NCBI GenBank assembly: GCA_963924555.1
Contig: OZ004585.1
Location: 5,345,488-5,409,487 of the forward strand
DNA length: 64,000 nucleotides
Direction: 5' to 3'
Source: Crambe crambe
Lineage: Eukaryota > Porifera > Demospongiae > Poecilosclerida > Crambeidae
The position numbers were made by a program, and so were the translations under genes. The notes below the pieces were generated by a model. The model worked only from the letters and a program-made list of their open reading frames with translations, had not been told where the DNA came from and searched no databases. Shown here in pieces: positions 27,701-40,815 of the stretch (within the stretch, counting starts at the first letter, position 1; the number at the start of each line of letters is the position of its first letter).

Positions 27701-29875
27701 AAAAAATTCTTGGTTAAGTAGCTTGAGTTTAATTTTAAATGAGGGTTCCAGCATAATACGAAATCACACAACATTTCGAGGTTGTTAAAATCAAGGTTAC
27801 CTGACGTATAAACCTTTAGGTACCCCAAATTGATTGCAATCTGATTTGCCAAGTACATCTTGCCGTCTGTGGACTGGTATGCAAGTCCTAAATTAACCAA
27901 GTGATGGTCGTTCCCCCCCATTGAAAGCTGTAATTATGGACTTGCATAATGCAGCTGGAGAATCGTAATATTTCAGCGAATCTTCACGCGAACTCCCCTC
28001 TTTCAATAGTCCAATGGCGACCTTGGGTAAACTGAGCATGCATACTTGCCCCGCAGTGCCCTAGAAGGATCTAATAACAGAGTCCACCTATGGTACCATC
28101 TGCTACATGCCGTTAAGAACAACTCACTAGACCATATCTATGGCTCTACATCCTTTCCGTTGATTGAACTCATAGGTATAGATCAATGTATCGTCAATTC
28201 TTCTTACACATTTGAACAACCCCTCTGCTAAATATGGTAGTGGTCCCACTCCTTGTTCTTCACAGGCTTTATTTATGAGCTTAACTGAAAAAAATTCTTG
28301 GTTAGGTAGCTTCAGTTTAAATTTAAATGAGGGCTCCACGCGAACTCCCCTCTTCTAATAGTCCAATGACGACCTTGGGTAAACTGAGCATACATACTTG
28401 CCCCGCTGTGCCCTAGAAGGATCTAATAAAATAAAAAGAAATTGTGAGAATGATTGATTACATTAGAACTGTTTTTTGTGAGAATGATTGATTACATTTT
28501 AAATAAAAAGAACTGTTGGTTTGCTGTCACTTGCTCTGCTTTATTATGTTTTTGATCTTGTCCTGTATATTTTGTGGTGTCCTTCCCTCAAACTGCATAT
28601 CTCTCTGGTACTCTCTAAGGAAATCTGCACACAGAGTCCACCTATGGTACCATCTGCTACATGCCGTTAAGAACAACTCACTAGACCATATCTATAATTT
28701 TAAATGAGGGCTCCACGTGAACTCCCCTCTTCTAATAGTCCAATGGCGACCTTGGGTAAACTGAGCATGCGTACTTCCCCCGCAGTGCCCTAGAATGATC
28801 TAATAACAGAGTCCACCTACGGTACCATCTGTTACATGCCGTTAAGAACAACTCACTAGAAGTACTAATGGCTCCACGCAAACTCCCCTCTTCCATTAGT
28901 CCAATGGCGACCTTGGGTAAACTGAGCATGCGTACTTCCCCCGCAGTGCCCTAGAAGGATCTAATAACAGAGTCCACCTACGGTACCATCTGTTACATGC
29001 CGTTAAGAACAACTCACTAGAAGTACTAATGGCTCCACGCAAACTCCCCTCTTCCAATAGTCCAGTGGCAACCTTGGGTAAACTGAGCATGCATACTTGC
29101 CCAGCAGTGCCCTAGAAGGATCTAATAACTGAGTCCACCTACGGTACCATCTGCTACATGCAAAACTCACTAGAAGTACTAAGGGCTCCACGCGAACTCC
29201 CCTCTTCCAATAGTCCAATGGCGACCTTGGGTAAACTAAGCATGCATACTTGCCCCGCAGTGGCCTAGTGGCAGTGTACATGGTAGCAGTGCTCTTGGCC
29301 GACTGCACCGATACTTTGCCAGAAAGTGCTGACACTGACACGTGAGCATCGCGGGTTTTTTGGGGAGTGACGTGTGGTGTGCATCTGTTGGTGGACAATT
29401 CCTTAGCCAGTGAGAGTGAGCAATTACGTACACCATAATGATGTACATGCATGAATGAGGCCTTGTCTAGCAACTTTTGGATTAGGCGCTTTAATGGCAT
29501 GAAGGACGAAGGTACTTAAGAGATCCATGATGGCAGCGAAACGTGCTTTGATTACATTACGACTTTTTTTATTTGGTATCTAATCTTTTGTTTATTTATT
29601 TATTTGTTTGTTTGTTTATTTGTTTGTTTGTTTATTTATTTTATTTGTTTATTTGTTTGTTTATTTATTTATTTATTTATTTATTTACAGGCTATGTTAC
29701 GGCAGTATGCAACTTCCATTGATGACTCATTGCTAACAAAATTGGTGGCTTCCTTTTCCGAGCTTCGTCAACTTGCAGATGAAGGCTTGATTGCATATCC
29801 ATACTCCACAAGAGAAGTAGTGAACATCGTAAAACATATGCAGGTATGTCCATAGTACAAATTAATATACTTTTA

Positions 29876-29906
<31 letters not shown>

Positions 29907-32900
29907 TTTATTTTTATTTATTTATTTTTTTTAATTTTGGAATTCTTGTTCCCATGGTTTGCTGAATTTGTACAATGTTGGGCATTAACTGCTCTTCTCT
30001 GTATCTGTTGACATCTTTCTCCAGTTGTGTTTTGGGTATTGCTAAAGTGGATCTGAGCTAGCTAGCTACATGATTTATATAATGTTGGTCTTCAGCTTCG
30101 CTGCCTCTTGTAGTTTGAGTCCTTCTGCTTCTCTACCTTTTTCTTCCTCTCTCCCCTTGAGTGTTAGCGAATGTGACTCTTCTGCTTCCTTATCTTTCTC
30201 TGTGGTTCTTTTCACTGATTTTTTTTTATCGGCTCCCCGCAGCAACTTCTTGACCTTGCTAGCAGTGCCCGTTTGTCTTTTCTGTCTCCCTTTCAGTTTC
30301 TCTTCTCTGCTATAGCTTTTTGAATTTATCTGTCTCGCTTCTGTCAGCTCCCTGCTTCTCTCTTCTCCGCATCATTTGTCTGGCTGGCATTGTTCTGTCA
30401 GCCCCTTTGCCTCCTTGATGTCTTTTCTTCCCTGCTGCACTTTTCGACTTTATTTATCTGGGTGAAGTAGCCCCCTGCTTCTCTCCTCTCCTTCTGCTGC
30501 AGTTTCTTTGTCAATGTCTCTCCCTTTCAGCTTCTCTGCCTGGCTGGCTTTATTTCTGTCCTCTGCTGCAGCTCCTTGATGTTATTTACCTGGCTGGCAT
30601 TGTTTCTGTCAGCTCCCTTTCATCAGATTCTGTGCTGCAGCCTCTTAGCTTCATTAGACCTTTTTGCAGGTGGTGGTTGTGGTATGTAAAGCAGCATTAT
30701 CTTTATGTACTTTTCACAGTTCTCACAGTTTTTTTTACCATCTTCAGAAACATCGTTACTATGGCTATTGAACTCTTTTTAATATTTCCTGGTCTCTATT
30801 TCTGCCGCTTTCAGTTTCCATTTGTTCTTGGTTTGTCGTTACAGAATCAAAATTCGATTTCAGCACTCGATGATTGCTGACAGTGGTTAGAGACAAGTGA
30901 AAGTTGATAAGGATACACTGAGGGATCACTGGCTTGAAGCCAGAGTCCTACAAGGATGATTTTAAAATAAAAAAAACTAATTATTTTAATGTAATGTTTG
31001 AAGGAATTGCTGAACACTTGCTGCATGGGCATAAATAATGAAAATTGCAGGGGTTTGTGGGGCCAAATGTTTCTACAAAATGTTGCCGAAATATTTCTCT
31101 CGGCTTCTTTTTAATTCTGGCTGTGGAGAGTTCTACATCAAGAGGTGGGAGTGAGTTCCAGAGCTTTGGTAGCCTGTTGAAGTATGAATGGGATGTAGTA
31201 CAATGAAATGGGCGAATTGTGAAAGTGAGAACCATGCCTCAGCTTACTGGTACTTATTTTAGACTGTACAGCCCAGGGATCAACTGGGCTATACAGATCA
31301 TAATTTAGTGAAGATAATACTTCTTTTTTTTCGGATTCTTTAAATTCTGAATTTTATTCATAGTCCAGGTAATTGAATGAGTCATTCTGCTGTGGAACGG
31401 GTGCGGTGTGACTTGTATTGATCCAATTTCGGTGTTTTTTGTTGTTGTTTTTTTAATTGTTTCTGACCAAAATTCACTTGTCACTCTCAATCTAATGTTC
31501 TAGGACATACATTGTAGGTAGTTACTGTATCAAGTGTTCAGGTGGCTGGAAATCAGTTTACCATGTGGTGATTACTGCTAAGGATTGGTGGGAATTTTCA
31601 GTCAGTGGTTTGAGGCTTGAAATACAGAATAAGATGTCTCTGATCTCAAACTCTTGCATGAGTGGCAATAGGCTAATGGCTGGTTCCCTCTGCTTCTCTC
31701 CACATCCCCTCTGCTCCACTTTCTTGACTTGCTGGCGTTGTTTCTGTCAGCACTCTGTTTTGATTTTTCTCTCCTGTTTTTCTATGTCTCTTGAAATGTC
31801 TGCTGTAGCTTCTTGAGTCTTTGGCACCTCATTTGTTGCATCTATAGGCTTACTGTAGTGCTCTCCTCCACTTTCTTGACTTGCTAGCATTGTTTCTGTC
31901 AGCACTCCGCTTTGATTGTCTTTCTCCTGTTTATCAATGTCTCTTAGAATGCATGCTGTAGCACAAATCCACCCTTTTTCATATGGTCAATAATTAGTTC
32001 TTTGAAGATCAGCTCATGAATCTCCCTTCTAAGCCTTCTTTCATTAATATGTGAGATCAACGTGTGGGCACTTTAAAAGATCAGGAATTCACTCTAACTG
32101 AATTTTAGCACTATCTTAGACTATTCAAGACAAAACTACTGAGACACTCAATTTATCACTTTCAACAAAATTTTCATACATGTGTCTGGATCACGTGATC
32201 AAAACTCAATGAATATGATTATGATACAATAATAGCATAGTAAGAAAAAGAGTCCATAACAGGCACTGAATAAAATGTGTGCAAGTGTTGAGGATTAATA
32301 TTGTGTGATGTTGCCCACGATGCTCATCCACTCTCATATATCTTGCCTTCACTCCCTTGTCAATGTTTTCACTCAATTCCAACAAGGTTTGATGCAAACA
32401 AATACGTGTTCTGCGGATGTCTCATGTTGAACTGTTGAATTTTAGATTTAAATTTGGCAGCCATAAGTAAATTAAATTCGTTCATCCAGTCGACTAAGTC
32501 CTTACATTTTATCATATAGGTTACGACACCATTAAATTCCTCGAGTACGACTTGACTTATATGTTGTTTCAAAACGTCAGTGCTAATACCCAAATAACAG
32601 TAAGCTTGGGGTAGAGGGTAGCTGAGTAGTTGCAGCACCTCCCAAATAACAGTAAGCTTGGGGTAGAGGGTAGCTGAGTAGTTGCAGCACCTCCCTCGCG
32701 AATCGTGAAAAAAACGCTGCAGTAGTAGCATTTGTTTCTTCCTCCCTCGACGTCATGACTCGCACTAAAATGAAAAACTCTCAGCAGATTGTTTTTTTTT
32801 GTTTTTGTTTTTTGTTTTTGTTTTTAACTTTTGCTAATTTCAACAAATTCACCCTTCTTCATAATTATGGTCAATAATTCGATTGCATTGTTCTTTGATG

Positions 32901-35900
32901 ATCAGCTCATGAATCTCCCTTCTAAGCCTTCTTTCATTAATAATCATCAAGGTATGTGGGATCAACGTGTGGGCACTGAATGAAGTGTGTGCAAGTGTTG
33001 AGGGTTAATAGCGTGTGATGTTGCCCACGATGCTCATCCACTCATATATCTCACCTTCACTCCCTTGTCAATGTCTTCACTCCCTTGTCAATATCTTCAC
33101 TCCCTTGTCAATATCTTCACTCCCTTGTCAATGTCTTCACCTACAAGCTAGCTGAGCAGTTGCAGCTCCTCCCTCGCAAATCATGAAGAAAAAAAACGCT
33201 GCAACCAAGCCTCCTGCTCCAGCGTGAAGACTGGGTTCCCAGCTCCTCCATTTCTAGTAGTAGCATTCGTTTCTTCCTCTTTCGACGTCATGACTCGCAC
33301 CAAAACGAAAAACTCAGCAGACTGTTTTTCAACTTTTGCTAATTGCAACAAATTCATAATTATGGTCAATTATATTGTTCTTTGATTATCAGCTGGTGAA
33401 TCCCTCCCTTCTAAGCTTTCTAATTATTAGCAAACCAAGTATGTTTTGCACCCCAACCAGTCATCCCCTCGTTTTACAGAGCATAGAGAGTCTATAATGG
33501 CAATGATATGCTTGGGAAAGAGCTGCACAGTAGCTGAGCTTGGCCCTATCTCGTCAAATTCTTCCTCCTGATCAGTTGGTTATATCCATGTCAAGGTATG
33601 TGGGATCAAGACATAGCAATAAAGATAAGATTATCTATGAATAGCTGCAGCTAGTATGGTGTTACTCTCTTATGAAAATGGAGTTTATTGCATGCCACCT
33701 AAGGAAATGCTAGCTGTGCTGGACACAGCTGGATCAGCTATTTTACAGGCAAGATGATCACATGATAAATATGGTAGTACTTTCTACTCGTGCTACTCTA
33801 ATAAAAGCACATGATACGTGCGCGCGTGCGTTATTTGAATCTATGTGTTTACGAAATTAATTTTACACGAAATATTTCATCCCGAATATTTTTCAACACG
33901 AAAATTTCCCGATTCACGGTACCTTGAGCTTTTTTATATTCAGTCCAATACTATGCAGTGCTGCATCAATACCTCCACTATGCTTCAGTCCAGTACTATG
34001 CAGTGCTGCATCAATACCTCCACTATGCTTTGCACCCCTACCAGTCCCTCCCTTGTTTTACAGAATACAGAGAGTCTATGGTATGCTTGGGAAAGGGTTG
34101 TCCAAGTTTCATAGTATCTGAGCTTTGCCCTATCTCATCTAATCCTTCCTCTCCTGATCAGACATATCCATAATCAAAAAAAAATCACAGCTGAAGCAGC
34201 TGTGACATACGCCTGCGCATGGGTGCTGAATAAAGTGCACGCAAGCATAGAGGGTTAATGGTGCATGATGTTGTCCACGATGCTCATCCACTCTCATATA
34301 TCTTGCCTTCACTCCCTTATCAATGTTTTCGCCTACAAGCTTGTATCCTAGAAACTTGGAGGTAGAGGGTAGCAGAGCAGCTGCATAATATATAGGCATA
34401 TACCACCATCATTAAGATATCTAAATAATTTCTGCATACGAGACTCGTTTTCAGCTTGATTCATTGCTAACTCTCCCTGTAAGGTATAGCCGACAGAAGC
34501 AAATATTTGGTGATTCTATGTATGCACCTTATATATCTTGATCCATGGTACAATCTGGTAAAGTAGTCAGATGAGAAGTAGTTGTTATGCTAAAGTAAAT
34601 GCATCATTACTCACTTTCATCAAGACTTTCAACATCACTGCCAGAAAAATCATTATCCGAAAGTTTAGAAATATTTTCGTTGCTAGAGGACTCTGAACTA
34701 GATTCACTCACAGAGTCAGCAATAGCAACCCATTCTTCATCACCAACTTGCAACAATGGCTTCCATGCTGACTGATTGTGTGAAGAACTTTGATTGGTCT
34801 AGGGAAAAAATGACCATCAATGAAAATTGGTCCCTCCATTCCTTCACCAAAGTATCATGCCCTTCACCAAGCATTATAATAAGCTTACATGCAGTACTGT
34901 GTGACAAACATATCCCTACCTTTTGTAGTTGCTCATTAAAATAATATGTAATCATATAAGGTGTGGCGTAAGGGAGGATTATACTTCCTCGTGGGTGAAA
35001 TGGATGGTTGAAATAAGTGTGTGTTAAAAAATTCAATAACTTCAAGAAGAAGTGTCCAAATCCTTCCAGACTTCAAACATAGCTTGGCTAAGCTTAACTT
35101 GGACCACTATGTAGGTTATTCTGTTGAATATTTTTAAAATGGAATAATCAGACTGCTTATTTTGCCGCCTGTCTGTCTCCTCCCTCACAACTGGGTAGAC
35201 CTGAAATTTGATGATCCGGTTGCCTAGGCCTAGGGCCATATTGGCGTGCTCCACGATATGCGTTATAAAGATACCGCACAGCAATGTTGCCTGCCCTTCA
35301 TTTGTTGGATCTGAGTTTGAACATATTTTCTGGTTGATTTCCAAATCTTTCAATTAACAGTACTTCACGTCAGGCTTAGTACAAGCATTGCCAATGAGGT
35401 ATTCAATAGGTGGGAGAAATCCACATATCTGCATAGCTCTCCATTCTGCATTGCTTGGACTGAGTTTCCAAGATCGCAGCAGTTTCACCTACATAGAGTT
35501 TCAAGACATGTCTTAGCTGCTACCAAGAAACTAGTAAGTTGACCATACCGTCATGACAGGGAAGGGCCAAGTCTTGGGAACGATGCAAAGTTACGTCCCC
35601 TGCCATGGGACCCACTTGTTACTCTAATTCGACCACAGGAGAGGGGTGGGACGTTGGAGTCCATGGAGGGTAGCTGAGCAGTTACTGCTCCAGCATGAAG
35701 TCCCGGCTCCTCCATTTTCAGTAGTAGCATTCGTTTCTTCCTCCCTCGACGTCATGACTCGCACTAAAATGAAAAACTCTCAGCGGACTGTTTTTTTGTT
35801 GTTGTTGTTTTTGTGTTTTTTTTAAAAACTTTTGCTAATTCACCCTTCTTCATAATTATGGTCAATAATTCGATTGCATTGTTCTTTGATGATCAGCTCA

Positions 35901-38900
35901 TGAATCCCCTTCTAAACCTTCTTTCCTTAATAATCATCAAGGTATGTGGGATCAACGTGTGTGCACTGAATAAAGTGAGTGTGGAGGGTTAATAGCGTGT
36001 GATGTTGTCCACGATACTCATCCACTCATATATCTCACCTTCACTCCCTTATCAATGTCTTCACTCCCTTGTCAATGTCTTCACTCCCTTGTCAATGTCT
36101 TCACTCCCTTGTCAATGTCTTCACTCCCTTGTCAATGTCTTCACTCCCTTATCAATGTCTTCACCTAGTTGCTGTCCATGGAAGCTCTGCGCCCTATAGT
36201 TCCCTGCCATACTGGATGGAATCAGTTCATCCATAACTGTCATAATCAACTCGAGCAGTGCCAACGGTGTGTCATCGGATACAGCATCCCTGATTGTTGT
36301 GGGCTGTAGGGCTACTAGGGAGAATCGAAAACTTCCGATGTCACATGTATTGTATTTATGGATGTCCCACTCCCTTGGAGGAATGTCGATTTTTTTACTG
36401 CAGGGCTACCATTTACGCTCTCAATTACTCTGCACAGAGTGACTAGACTTGCACTCCTGAGGTCTCTTGCAACCCCTTTCTTTATATTTTCTTTTCGTTT
36501 GCCATACGTTGCATTGTATTGGTCAACTGTGAGAAATATATATATAACACCAACATCTTCACTGCTCCATTTCTGTACAACTATTCATGGCAATGTGGAT
36601 TATCAGGTCGTTTATCAGCCCAGATTCAGTCCTGTATCGTTTGTAAAATGATTTATCTAGTTGGTTCCGAAGAGGGACTCCCATTTGTCAACCATAGATT
36701 TATCAGTTTTAGGTGCCTTGAATACTGCTCTTGTGAACTCTTCGACAATACGTGGGTCTGGGTCAATATTAATCGAATTTACTCGGACCTCTCTGGAGCA
36801 AACCTCCTGTAGTTGATAGCTATTTGCTAATGCCGATAAATTTTGTTTGTAAGTCACTATCTTCTTCGAGATTCGTAGAGAGGCCCCACCCACAATAGGA
36901 TAGAGTGCTCCTTATCTTAGTCCTCTTCCTCTTGATGTTTTTTTTTTCTCTCTCTATCCTGCCATCGGGCTTCATCCTTCAATGATTCTGGTTCTGAACA
37001 CACCAAGCTACTGCAAACCAAAATCAAGAGAGATGACACAATAATGGAAGTGAGGAATGAACATAACATAACATAGCTAGCATGTAACTGGTCACACATT
37101 TGGAGTTGTTTACAATACTCCGACAGGTATCCGTCGAGAACCCTCCTCAAATAATCCAAGTTTGAGTGAATTCTCTTTGGTGGTGGTTCTTTGTCCTCGT
37201 CCTCGTCGCTACTCTCGTAACTGTTGCTGGTGACCAAGTAAAAACACCCACCTGGGAAGATTCTTTTTGGCAGTAAGTTCTCGCAATGGATCCTGAACAA
37301 CATTCCACCCAACTCAATATCCTTGTGTATGTAAGATTTGCAAGATAAAACCCAACTATATGCAGCTTCAAGGGGAGTATTTGATAAATAGTCAGGTTGT
37401 GAGAAAAGGGTACGCCCTTCACTGTACACAGGTACCGTGGGACCAACTGCTTTCAAGAGATATAAAATGCTACTGGACAGTATATCACTTTGAGCGACAA
37501 CAATTCTTTGGACCTGTCAATGAACACTATCAATATCCTTGTCTGCAATACCAACCAGAAGATTGGCTGCATTTTGGTCTGTTTTATGTAATCCTAAATA
37601 ATCAAACAGTAAGAATTAGTAAAAAAATCACTTTTTAAAGTAATATATTTTTCTCTATAATATATCGAATCTTGTCTCGAACTTGTTTTGCACTTTTCTC
37701 AATGGGCCCTATGGCACACTTTTCTTTGGGGGGAGTTATCCCCTTTTTTATGTAGTCATTGAAATATGTTTCACCAATTCCACCTCTTCGGGGCTCCACT
37801 TGGACTGTGTTACAGCAATATTGGTCACTACAATTAATACAATTACAATTTTTAAATTAGTTTAAAAAGTAAGAATAAAGTAGAATTTCGAGCACCATTA
37901 TGGGACCAAACCCAAAAAACTTTAGTTTTGGATCCAACTGCCAGACCAGCCCAGCAAACATGTTAGGTTGACCTATCCTCCTTTGGCCTGTATTCGGATT
38001 GAAACTTGCATCGCAGTTGTTGATTTTTTAAATTACAGTTGGCAATATATTCAGGGGGACATTTTGAAGATGGCTGGCATGCCCAACCTTTAACTTCTTC
38101 GAAGCAAATTTTGTTTTGTACTCATCAGCTGTGAGTGCTGTACTGATCTATATACAAAGTAAATGACAGTTATAGCCGGTTCGCTTAACCAAGTTAAGGT
38201 TTTTGGTTACGGCAGCTCTGCATCTATAACAGGTATCGTAAGAACCCAACCTTCTCCTGTGAGCTGCTGCAGATTCTATTGCAGATTCTATTGCAGCTCC
38301 AGTATCCACTCCAATCTTTCAGCATCTTCCTCCTTGGAGACACAGAAAGACTTGTAATGATCTGATAGCAACTTTGTTCCGACGAAGATTGGTCTTGCAT
38401 AAGAAGTAGACGTTTTCATCTACAAACTTCACCTTCCTCTTCATCTTTTAGTGCAACATGTAATGGTGATGAGCACTAATTGAAATTAAAAACAGAATGA
38501 ACGGTGTTTGATCTTCATAATTTTTGCATTGGCACTGCTTAATCCTGAAAGAAAAATGCAATGTATCTATTTGATGTTGGAGTTTTGAGCACCATCAGTG
38601 GACTATGAGTTTAAATTAATGTGTGATGGTTGGGTAACATTCTTGTTTGTATGTTCATCTTGTTGTCCCTACATAACATGTTTCTTGTATATTCATGAAT
38701 TATTTGTTTCTTTTCCCCAGGCATATCCAGAGGACGGGATTGGTAGTGTAGTTCGGAATGTGTTTGACTTTGACAGCTACAACCCTGACTTGCTAGAGGT
38801 GGTGATGAAAGTGCTGCACAAGCACGGGATACCGGCTGGTGCATCTAGAACTAACATCCAACTGGCTCCCCAGTAAGACTTCACATAGCTAGCTAGCTAC

Positions 38901-40770
38901 ATCATCATGCCATCCCTTGAGACAATCACTGTATGTACTTAATCTGTCACTTTTTTTTTTGTATAGAAGTTAATTATTTATTGAAATTTTTTATTATCCA
39001 TTAAAAAAAATGAATTTGAATTTAAAGTCTTATTTGCATTCGCCTTGTTCCTTGATCATTCACTATATCTGCTATAACTTTCTCAATTCTTAACCAATTA
39101 ATTTCAAATTTCAAACACCCATCAGAGAGAGTGTATACTCAGCTCTCTGTTGTCGATGCATTAAACTAGAAATTTGGTTAAGAATTAAGAAAGTTGTAGC
39201 AGTTGTAGTGAATGATCAAGGGGCAAGGTGAATGAAAATAGGCTTTAGTATCTACTATTGTTTTGAATATGAACCTGCATACATAGCAATCATGTAGTAA
39301 TGATGTACTTCTTGCATGATATCCAATAATTAGCTACTTTATTTAAAAAAAAATCCAAGAAACACCTATTAATCCAAGCAAAAATCAATCTTCTCACTGT
39401 CTATTTTTGTTGCTTTAGATACCCTTTACCTAGTCCTGTGCTCGAGGGTAAGTGGTCTAAGATGGCATCAGATGCACAAAACCTAAACATCTCTAGGCTA
39501 CCTGTTTCATTGAAGGTGAGGTGTGGTGGTGCTTGTGTTAGCTTATCTTATAGAGTTTGATCTATGAGTATTAGCTAAGGTATGAAATATTAATTTTGCT
39601 TTGTGGCTATTATTTGGGGAAGAGGTTTACATGTGTTTATGGGGCTTGTGTATTTTGTACACATGATCAGGTGAAGCACTGTTAAGATTAAATTAGATAA
39701 TCATGGAATAGTTTCCAAGGTTCTGCCCAGGATTCTTAAGTGGTGGCCAAAATTTATTGTTGCTATGCCTACTTTATAAGACTATAATTATAATATCATT
39801 TAGGGGTGTCCCTTTGGACGATCAAAACCATCACTGATATGTAGTACAAGCCTAAAGTTAAGGAGTGGTGGCCAAAATGGCCACTGTTGACCAGTGTGGG
39901 CAGAACCCTGTCAGTTTCTCAAGAGCTATAGGAAAATAGCAATTTCTCATTCAAGTCATTAATATTATTTAACTGTGCTCTACACTGTAGGGTCCCTTCA
40001 AGATGAAAGGTGTTTCGGTACCAGTTGACAGGATTGATTCCAGGGGCCACGTCTTTTCCGAGATGAAGACTTACTGTGCTCTCCCTCTACATGAGACCAA
40101 CCATGTGTCTGCTATATGTGCCACCAATGGTAAGTGCATGTGAGAGTCCAAGGTTAAGGTATAATCATTTATTTTGGGCCTAAGGTAAGCTTGTGTCAAG
40201 TACTAGACTGAGGCATTCAGTTGGGCATTTATAATTATTATGATTTGTACTACAGTTCTCCTTTTACTAGCATAGCCTTGAAATTTAGTGTAGAGATTGT
40301 CTAACCATTTGAACACATAACAGAAGTTTGAAATCATGTCATATTTGAAAACCTGACTTTCCACGTGAACAGGTAATGATGGAACTCAGTACTTGCAAGT
40401 GGTGACTGGAAACCCAGTCATGCTGTACAGCCTGCCTGTCCATGGAAACTTAATATCCTGTGTTAATCTGGACATTCTGATGTCATCAGCTGGTGGACTG
40501 GGCTACTGGAAGCCATTACCTTCTGTCATTCCTCTCACAGGACAACATGCTGATAAGTTCCTCATCCACGAGAAGAAGGTCATTTTTACCTACAATGCAT
40601 GTGTTTTGCATGTATATTCTCCTATAATAATGTACAAAGGATACTCATTTGCTAGTTTGTGTACTGGGCTAATTTTCTGATAGCTAATATCACCATCATG
40701 CATGTAATTTGGGCTATCATGCTTTATGAGCCCTTAATATTGCTAATGATAGGCAGTACTATGTCATGTC

Positions 40771-40815
<45 letters not shown>

